Source of the DNA: Acidobacteriota bacterium
GTDB lineage: Bacteria; Acidobacteriota; Terriglobia; UBA7540
Direction: 5' to 3'
DNA length: 13,624 bases
Assembly: GCA_021789565.1 (NCBI GenBank)
Contig: JAJYJL010000064.1
Coordinates: 1-13,624, forward strand
Part shown: positions 9,701 through 13,624 of the stretch, in pieces
How positions within the stretch are numbered: position 1 is the first letter of the stretch
Layout: each line of letters starts with the position of its first letter
The notes under the pieces: generated by a model
Told to the model about the DNA's origin: nothing
What the model saw: the letters and a program-made list of their open reading frames with translations, nothing else
The model's database searches: none
Translations under genes and position numbers: made by a program

Positions 9701-9836
9701 TTAAGTTAGATTGCGCCGGATTCGATCCAGCTTGGGGGAGTTGAGAATCACGGCTTCGGGCGCTGCAATTCATCTCCCAGGCGGGAAACAGAAAAATAAT
9801 GATGACTAACACCGATCGGAGGAACAAAGGCTTCAT
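6720..9836 (-). CDS. Large exported protein of unknown family (1038 residues)
   Basis: I do not recognise a named family. The N-terminus has a basic start and a strong hydrophobic core (LVIIIFLFPAW, 10-20), with possible cleavage near CSA at 24-26, so export to the periplasm or outer surface is likely. Cys24 is not in a good lipobox (EMNC), so a lipoprotein is less likely. The mature part starts with a charged, helix-rich segment (DELLPLLAHNVAVEG, 70-84) and has a Cys pair at 128 and 146 that could form a disulfide. A stretch TFEVPVLFTQGDW (189-201) looks like a small beta element. The rest appears mostly helical, with no catalytic motif I can name and no obvious tandem repeat. The start is supported by GAGGAGGG with 6-base spacing. 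It is first gene of a probable operon with the VWFA gene, suggesting a shared envelope function (inference). Confidence 0.85.
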   Translation of the reverse strand: MKPLFLRSVLVIIIFLFPAWEMNCSARSRDSQLPQAGSNPAQSNLTTIRIPGTRRSFLRMAAISQQISPDELLPLLAHNVAVEGYTYNRKGQRPNPTEYLTLLKDYIQQARELVALAGSRQVIRISSCDQAGTLLKTLGYELASPCGPDTTLATADRERAFLTDDSGFPLTALEQTLRGGAPFEYGIGTFEVPVLFTQGDWTALDPNKKDDLLDAILSDPHLARLYWAMTRIDQSTRDYLRKTPGLKSLLPLAPALDFYGSQITIQSGHVVVPGGKTAEAAWAKLAGVSPGSPDRFILHLLMKDEGWLAAYFDGLSRVSPAQQAYLSQAQILPRFYKALVGDHASPGPARPVFRPDAGMVLLASGIQLDPNGEPRIPGNLEVWKQVMKNFRSQYHSNLVNTWSRRAGSWRSPEGLLETMFAFSRLNLDDGPLQAFLSVNSIDRTRTSKDRLAPETVQLLADNFRKFGDQYSTFSEFPLNNRSISRFIKVAEDIDDIHGSNLRSDAIGIFQANVGLWKILARQGEIPEPGWDKSWQAVINPFSAIRSDAQLYQATRISFRRLSQVAAGKPNLSQSQIIDLLAGPEQSSPEGKQVRMDLANKIRLMMASQRLASLDTLFELGDGLELMSKGKTPSRNLIPLAAELRQFQLPKPLFTRGERAEWSMGLYENQHLQSEMQTNLAKVIKARPSSARLVAARGELVPFLRDTLVGLNYAYYEPPGAQMIYNNSLFVRSHDFSGKSSMEENRSWKTSDVFGRGLSAGGGAHLVGSLSNLPYVLAQVEENFIVPNNVQSLIWEDLVPTLMTGAVLPRWWHVSKNELHAVALYQRFGEELVRAAGTDPQLRERVMDILSDRMLPRRFERVERELCDGRSNAALNRMAPADTFSLAVEFRKKFPSADPGGGEAKKELDLLAQQFPKEVAWERLSEDFGVPHPVFAGTNALSLINVKPFPTYLGYSSRLLAESWESNNLYWARLADEKGYPPVMLNLLVPRLTYRMAANIAATYLDDWPALLRSLRETGKEFQQGKVAALPGGRSSSGL

Positions 9837-10052
9837 GACTAGCCCTCCTCACTGAATTCCACAGCTGTTAGTGTCTCGAACGACTACCTATTGCGAGAAA
9901 TGAGGAGACAATCTCACATCGACCAGCGTCATGGTTGCCGATCCTTGACGCGAAAGCTGGGCCTTCAAATGTAATGCGGGAACAGCCCCTGCATTTCTCC
10001 CAGGTCAAGGGAATCTCCTGCAATTTCGAACCTGAGCTTCCTGGTTGCGACT

Positions 10053-10081
10053 AGTATATGACGAGGTTGACGCCGATTCAA
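10053..10081 (-). promoter_or_regulatory. Candidate sigma70 promoter for the orphan/VWFA operon
   Basis: On the minus strand TTGAAT (10081-10076) is followed by exactly 17 bases and TATACT (10058-10053). These match consensus at 4 of 6 and 5 of 6 positions with optimal spacing. Transcription would begin near 10046, leaving a 5' leader of about 210 bases before the ATG at 9836. The match is seen; activity is inferred, and a closer weaker promoter cannot be excluded. Confidence 0.45.
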
Positions 10082-10359
10082 TCTGAATCCTTAACTTCTT
10101 CTCGCCAGCAACCATAAGGCCTACATTTCTGATCTTTCGGTGAAGATACCGCGGCCAGGCCCCTTCGATTCAGGGTCCGGGTAAACGGGCGAGAGGCCGA
10201 TCCTTTTGTGCCCCTGCTGTCGTTGTGGCACGCACACCCTGCTCCAAAGCGCTGCCGGACAAATGATGACGGAGTTGGCCCCATTCGCAGGAATCATCTT
10301 GAAACACGCGGTTTACCCACGGAAAGAAGAGATCTCAATTCTTGCCATCCGACGCCTCA

Positions 10360-10403
10360 CAGGAATCCGGCAATCTTGTCCCCGAAGAGGCGGGGCATTC
10401 CTG
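10360..10403. other. Nested stem-loop in the long intergenic region
   Basis: CAGGAAT (10360-10366) is the exact reverse complement of ATTCCTG (10397-10403). Inside it CCCCG (10380-10384) pairs with CGGGG (10391-10395) around a six-base loop. The 5' internal bulge is 13 bases and the 3' one is a single base. Another small C/G hairpin (CCCC 10427-10430 with GGGG 10438-10441) follows. No T tract follows, so it is not an intrinsic terminator. It could be part of a structured leader or small RNA; no known RNA family was recognised. Confidence 0.35.
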
Positions 10404-10405
10404 AA

Positions 10406-10623
10406 ATCAGAATCAGCATGTTTGTTCCCCCCTGGGTGGGGAGAGCTGAGGCCGTCTTGTCGGCATTCGCCTCGGAAAGACCATTGCCGGCCGCAGCCAA
10501 CACACTCTCTGGCTACGTCTTTTCAAAGCCCCATGATTAGAGGCCTGACGAGCCCGTCTCAGAAACGCTCGGAAACCTCGACTGTTCACCCTCTTGGCTG
10601 ATTTACTTTCTTATCAGAATCAG
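10406..10623. repeat. Spaced direct repeat ATCAGAATCAG (two copies)
   Basis: The 11-base word ATCAGAATCAG occurs at 10406-10416 and again at 10613-10623, 207 bases apart, both in the leader region of the porin gene. Each copy is itself two ATCAG words separated by one A. The second copy borders the AT-rich stretch where a promoter is expected. This could be a transcription factor site, but no known consensus was matched. Confidence 0.3.
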
Positions 10624-10753
10624 AAAATTAATTTATCCAAAAGTTTTTTATCACACGCAATATAACTATTGATTGGACAGGAAATACCCGTTCTCAATAT
10701 GGTAATCACGCTGGTTGGGGCGGAATTCCAAACGACAAGGAAAGGGAACTGTG

Positions 10754-12067
10754 ATGAATTTCTCGCGGCTTGCCGTGGGGCTAAAAACAGTCTTCTTGGT
10801 AGCTGTCATAGGGTGTTCCGATTTAAGTGCCCAGTCTCAGCCTGGAAGTGCCGGGTCAGTCAATCTGGCGGATACATCTGCAAAGATTGAGGAACTCCAG
10901 AAAGAACTGGAAGGGCTTAAGACACAAATCGACCAGTTGAAGAAAACACAAGAGCAGAAGGAGGCTGCCCCATCTCCACCTTCAGCGTCTGTGACGGAAG
11001 CGCCTTCTGCCCCGGCCAGCAAACCGAGTTTAGCTGAGAAACTGTTTAATTCCACGAACATCAGCGGGTCGGTGGATGGATACTATGGGCTTGATTTTGA
11101 ACATCCCGCAGGCCGCCAGGCTGGACTGAGGGTTTTTGACAATTACCAGAACCAGTTCTCGTTGAACCTTGCTAAAGTCGTTATCAGCAGGGCTCCGGAC
11201 AAAAATACCCCTTTGGGCTATAACCTTACCTTCGGCTACGGGAATGCCATCAATATTGTGAACGGATTGGAGCCGGGCGGAATTGGGTTTGACCATAACG
11301 TAGAGCAGGCCTACGTTTCCTACCTGGCGCCCATTGGCAAGGGGCTGCAGATTGACTTCGGCAAATTCGTAACTCCGGCGGGCGCTGAGGTTATCGAATC
11401 TGGTCCTGACTGGAATTACAGCCGGGGCGTTCTGTTCGGGTACGCCATACCCTTTTACCACTTCGGCCTACGGGCAGCTTATACCTTTAATCCCAAAGTC
11501 ACTCTGACGGGCTTTCTGGTCAATGGCTGGAATGACATCGTTGCCGTCAATACCGGAAAGACCTACGGCTTCAGCCTGGCATTGACTCCAAATTCCAAGG
11601 TGAGCATTACCCAAAACTACCTCGGGGGACCGCAGACTTCTGGCACCAATGCGCACTGGCGGAACCTGTCAGACACGGTGGTCCAGTTGAATGTGACCAA
11701 AAAGCTGGCCCTTCTGGAGAACTTTGACTACGGATCCGGCGACATGATCCCCGGGGTCAATTCCGTTAACTGGAAGGGGGTTGCGACCTACGCCAAATAC
11801 GCGTTCAATGACCAGTACTCTTTTGGAGTTCGGTACGAGTACTACGATGATCCGAACGGGTTCACCACTGGAACGCCACAACATATCAACGAATACACAT
11901 TAACATTGCAGCGCACTTTCGCTCATGACCTGGTCAGTCGCCTGGAGTTCCGGCGCGATATGTCCAACGTACCGTTTTTCCCCCGCGGGGTGGCTGAACT
12001 GACGAAGGACCAGAACACACTGGAGTTGGGTCTGATGTACGTCTTCAGCATCCATGGCGCCGAGTAA
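10754..12067 (+). CDS. BBP2-like outer-membrane beta-barrel porin
   Basis: A 437-residue outer-membrane protein, likely a passive channel for small solutes. A signal peptide at 1-26 (cleavage LSA/QS) is followed by a short coiled coil (about 41-70, AKIEELQKELEGLKTQIDQL) and a Pro/Ala/Ser-rich linker (72-92). The barrel begins at about 101 (NISGSVDGYYGLDFEHPAG) with alternating strands such as LGYNLTFGYG, LQIDFGKFVTPAG and LRAAYTFNPKVTLTGFLVNG, and ends in a strand LELGLMYVFSI. This resembles the putative beta-barrel porin-2 (BBP2, OmpL-like) family. VIGC at 18-21 looks like a lipobox, so lipidation is a minor alternative. The ATG at 10754 is preceded by AAGGG at 7-base spacing; upstream TTG at 10715 would spoil the signal peptide. 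It leads an operon with two small membrane proteins and Amt, which suggests a role in taking up nitrogen compounds (inference). Confidence 0.88.
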   Translation: MNFSRLAVGLKTVFLVAVIGCSDLSAQSQPGSAGSVNLADTSAKIEELQKELEGLKTQIDQLKKTQEQKEAAPSPPSASVTEAPSAPASKPSLAEKLFNSTNISGSVDGYYGLDFEHPAGRQAGLRVFDNYQNQFSLNLAKVVISRAPDKNTPLGYNLTFGYGNAINIVNGLEPGGIGFDHNVEQAYVSYLAPIGKGLQIDFGKFVTPAGAEVIESGPDWNYSRGVLFGYAIPFYHFGLRAAYTFNPKVTLTGFLVNGWNDIVAVNTGKTYGFSLALTPNSKVSITQNYLGGPQTSGTNAHWRNLSDTVVQLNVTKKLALLENFDYGSGDMIPGVNSVNWKGVATYAKYAFNDQYSFGVRYEYYDDPNGFTTGTPQHINEYTLTLQRTFAHDLVSRLEFRRDMSNVPFFPRGVAELTKDQNTLELGLMYVFSIHGAE

Positions 12068-12138
12068 CCAGGAAAAAGAAGGGGCAACCGGGCCTGAAGT
12101 TTTGATTTGTAATTCGAAATCAGCAAAGGGAGGAATGC

Positions 12139-12333
12139 ATGGCTGCAAATCGACAACAGGGTGGGTACCTGACCTTATTCCTGGCGTCCTTCACAGGCTT
12201 TGTCGCGGGATTAGTGCTCTGGGCGAACGATCACGCCGGAATCGGAGTCGTCATAACGATACTCAGTATTGTGCTGCTGGCGTACTCGCTGTTCGGCTTC
12301 CGCAAGATCAGGCCGCTTGAGTTTCTGGATTAG
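12139..12333 (+). CDS. Small two-helix membrane protein (64 residues)
   Basis: Not a recognised family. Two hydrophobic segments are visible: about 10-28 (YLTLFLASFTGFVAGLVLW) and 34-53 (GIGVVITILSIVLLAYSLFG), joined by a short polar turn (ANDHA) and followed by a basic-then-acidic tail (FRKIRPLEFLD). Both ends would face the same side, probably the cytoplasm by the positive-inside rule. The start is strongly supported by AGGGAGG (12127-12133), 5 bases upstream. It lies 71 bases after the porin stop. A role as an accessory or regulatory subunit near Amt is inferred from position only. Confidence 0.75.
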   Translation: MAANRQQGGYLTLFLASFTGFVAGLVLWANDHAGIGVVITILSIVLLAYSLFGFRKIRPLEFLD

Positions 12334-12402
12334 GTCCGGCCAGCGAAGGAAACCGATGGGTGTTTTGACTTGCCTGATCGCAGGTCGGACTCGGCAGGTA
12401 AG
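12334..12402 (+). other. Overlapping intergenic stem candidates between the two small genes
   Basis: CTTGCCTG (12369-12376) can pair with CAGGTAAG (12395-12402) with one G-U pair, around an 18-base loop. GTCCGGCC (12334-12341) can pair with GGTCGGAC (12383-12390), also with one wobble. The second pairing uses bases inside the loop of the first, so they form either a pseudoknot or two alternative folds. CCTG at 12373-12376 can also pair with CAGG at 12381-12384. No T tract follows. Pairings are seen by eye; any regulatory role is inferred. Confidence 0.35.
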
Positions 12403-12440
12403 GGGCAGGAAGTAAGAATTTTAACTATTTGGAGACCGAA

Positions 12441-12623
12441 ATGAAATTTGTTGGTTTGCTTCTGGCAGTTTGCGGGTGGCTTCTTCCGGTGGCCAGCCTG
12501 ACGTGGACGTCGTCACTGGCTGCTCGCTTCATCTTTGCCCTGATCGGGATCGCGTTATGCCTGACAGGGATTCTGGGCTTCCTGAATCGTGCTTACGTCA
12601 AGGAGGCCATCTGGAAGAAGTAA
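12441..12623 (+). CDS. Small two-helix membrane protein (60 residues)
   Basis: Not a recognised family. Two hydrophobic segments, about 3-20 (FVGLLLAVCGWLLPVASL) and 27-47 (AARFIFALIGIALCLTGILGF), are joined by a short Thr/Ser turn and end in a basic tail (NRAYVKEAIWKK). Its plan (helix, short turn, helix ending in LFGF or ILGF, charged tail) matches the 64-residue protein just upstream, though identity is too low to claim common origin. Start ATG 12441 is chosen over an in-frame TTG at 12429 because GGAG (12431-12434) sits 6 bases before it. Located directly upstream of amt, it may affect Amt assembly or activity (inference). Confidence 0.72.
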   Translation: MKFVGLLLAVCGWLLPVASLTWTSSLAARFIFALIGIALCLTGILGFLNRAYVKEAIWKK

Positions 12624-12649
12624 CAATTTCCTGACATTGATAGCGTGTC

Positions 12650-12670
12650 GAGACGGCCCCCGGCCGACTC
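12650..12670 (+). other. GC-rich stem-loop just upstream of the amt ribosome site
   Basis: GAG-A-CGGCC (12650-12658) pairs with GGCCG-A-CTC (12662-12670) around a CCC loop: eight base pairs with a single A-A mismatch. It lies between the preceding stop (12623) and the amt Shine-Dalgarno GGAGG (12679-12683). No T tract follows, so it is not a typical terminator. It could stabilise mRNA ends or partly limit expression of amt relative to upstream genes (inference). Confidence 0.5.
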
Positions 12671-12689
12671 TCAAAAACGGAGGATATGC

Positions 12690-13624
12690 ATGCGGCGCAA
12701 GAAATTGAATACGGTAATCCGCGGGTTTGTTCTCGCAACCTACTTTTTATGCGGGGTCCCGGCCTGGGCCCAAACACCCAGCCAACCGACGGCCAGCACC
12801 CAGGCCACCCCCGCCCCAGCTCTGCAAGCTCCTTTGGCCGTGAAGGAAGCGAACCCGCCTTCCGCTGAGGAGATGGCCAAGGGCGATGCGTCCGGGAGCC
12901 TGACGGGAACCGTGAACGACGTCACGGTTTCCAATCCCAAGGTGGGGCTCACTTTAGGTGACGCTCTCAACCAGGTCGGACAGAACAAGGTGGCGATCAA
13001 CTTTGTCTGGACCCTGATCACCGGCTTTCTGGTCATGTTTATGCAAGCGGGTTTTGCTGCCGTGGAAACTGGTCTGTGCCGGGCTAAGAATGCCAACCAC
13101 ACCATCATGATGAATTTTATGGTGTACGGCATCGGCCTCTTTGCCTACTGGGTATGCGGCTTTGCCTTGCAAATGGGAGGCGCAGCCGGGGTCAGCAGCC
13201 TGGGAGGTGCTGCACCCTTAAGGGGGGAATTTGCCTTGCATATTGCAGGGAAGACATGGGGATTGTGGGGCACCCACGGGTTCTTCCTGACACAGGGTGG
13301 CACCTATGACGTAGCAGTGATGGTCCTGTTTCTCTTTGAGATGGTCTTCATGGACACAGCCGCCACCATCGTAACCGGTGGATGCGCCGAGCGCTGGAAG
13401 TTCGCCGCTTTCGCAATGTCCTCAGTCTTCCTTGCCGCCATCACTTATCCCCTGTTTGCCAACTGGGCCTGGGGTGGCGGATGGCTTTCCCAACTTGGCT
13501 CGAATTATGGGTTGGGATCTGGATACGCTGACTTTGCCGGTTCGGGGGTGGTCCACGCCGTGGGCGGCCTGTCCGCTTTGGCATGTGCCATCATTCTAGG
13601 TCCCCGGATTGGCAAGTACAATCG
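12690..13624 (+). CDS. amt: Ammonium transporter (Amt), C-terminus beyond window
   Basis: Inner-membrane channel of the Amt/Mep/Rh family that moves ammonium into the cell; 311 residues are visible and the frame is open at the edge. A signal peptide (cleavage AWA/QT at 27/28) is followed by an unusual hydrophilic Pro/Ala/Thr-rich stretch of about 73 residues before the first membrane helix (about 102-122). Family landmarks follow: ETGLCRAKNANHTIMMNF (126-143), FEMVFMDTAATIVTGGCAER (216-235), NWAWGGGW (258-265) and DFAGSGVVHAVGG (281-293). By motif alignment to E. coli AmtB, Trp261 fits W148, Asp281 fits D160 and His289 fits H168, the first of the twin histidines. The second lies beyond the window, with about a third of the protein. 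The start is supported by a perfect GGAGG, 6 bases upstream. No PII gene (glnK/glnB) is in the window, though one often accompanies amt. Confidence 0.95.
   Translation, partial: MRRKKLNTVIRGFVLATYFLCGVPAWAQTPSQPTASTQATPAPALQAPLAVKEANPPSAEEMAKGDASGSLTGTVNDVTVSNPKVGLTLGDALNQVGQNKVAINFVWTLITGFLVMFMQAGFAAVETGLCRAKNANHTIMMNFMVYGIGLFAYWVCGFALQMGGAAGVSSLGGAAPLRGEFALHIAGKTWGLWGTHGFFLTQGGTYDVAVMVLFLFEMVFMDTAATIVTGGCAERWKFAAFAMSSVFLAAITYPLFANWAWGGGWLSQLGSNYGLGSGYADFAGSGVVHAVGGLSALACAIILGPRIGKYN

Larger units (their letters stand above)
9837..10753. other. Long non-coding region between divergent operons
   Basis: These 917 bases separate the minus-strand orphan/VWFA pair from the plus-strand porin operon. 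Open frames exist (for example 10206-10601 and 10208-10540, plus, overlapping each other) but have no family resemblance, no ribosome site, and Cys/Arg/His/Pro-rich composition typical of chance reading. It holds a minus-strand promoter candidate, a nested stem-loop, and a spaced direct repeat, listed separately. The last 130 bases are markedly AT-rich (about 10600-10675), as expected near a promoter; TATAAC at 10661-10666 could be a -10 box for the porin operon but has no convincing -35. No sigma54 -24/-12 pair was found near the porin gene. Confidence 0.6.

Noticed and set aside
10222..10242. Possible sigma54 site (TGGCACG ... TGCTC)
   Set aside because: Spacing between GG and GC is 12 bases, not 10, and it is more than 500 bases from the porin gene.
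10206..10601. 131- and 110-codon overlapping plus-strand frames in the long spacer
   Set aside because: They overlap in different frames, lack ribosome sites, and show chance-like composition.
1..13624. CRISPR arrays, tRNA or rRNA genes
   Set aside because: No regularly spaced repeats, cloverleaf pattern or rRNA signature sequence seen on reading.

Overview
The window most likely comes from an acidobacterium. The strongest pointer is the secreted von Willebrand factor A (VWFA) protein at 5554-6639 (minus). Its N-terminal signature (VQLDVAVTDKKG ... ADFEVYEDG) is the arrangement described for the 'Acidobacterial VWFA-related' family. Two very large secreted proteins and moderately high GC fit that assignment. 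No rRNA or tRNA is present, so the taxon is inferred from protein families only.

Layout. (1) 1-1900: an IS1634/IS4-type insertion sequence whose transposase is split over three reading frames by two -1 shifts; its terminal repeats could not be located. (2) 2048-5428 (+): a 1126-residue secreted protein with a DUF5107-type domain followed by a long TPR solenoid. (3) A minus-strand pair, probably one operon: a 1038-residue exported protein of no recognised family (9836 to 6720), then the VWFA protein (6639 to 5554), 80 bases apart. A good sigma70-like promoter candidate lies about 210 bases upstream of the first gene. (4) 9837-10753: a 917-base non-coding stretch between divergent transcription units, holding that promoter, a nested stem-loop and a spaced direct repeat. 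(5) 10754 to the window end (+): a likely nitrogen-uptake operon of a BBP2-like outer-membrane porin, two small two-helix membrane proteins, and an ammonium transporter (Amt) cut by the window end.

How the parts may work together. The porin could pass small solutes across the outer membrane, Amt would move ammonium across the inner membrane, and the two small proteins (64 and 60 residues) between them are candidate accessory subunits or regulators. Two intergenic RNA-structure candidates in this operon (12334-12402 and 12650-12670) could set the expression ratio of its members. The large orphan protein and its VWFA partner form a second, separate envelope system of unknown role; the VWFA protein has a degenerate metal-binding motif, so it may not bind metal normally.

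The most plausible undescribed biology is the orphan-plus-VWFA pair and the porin / small protein / Amt cluster. Neither function can be proved from sequence alone.
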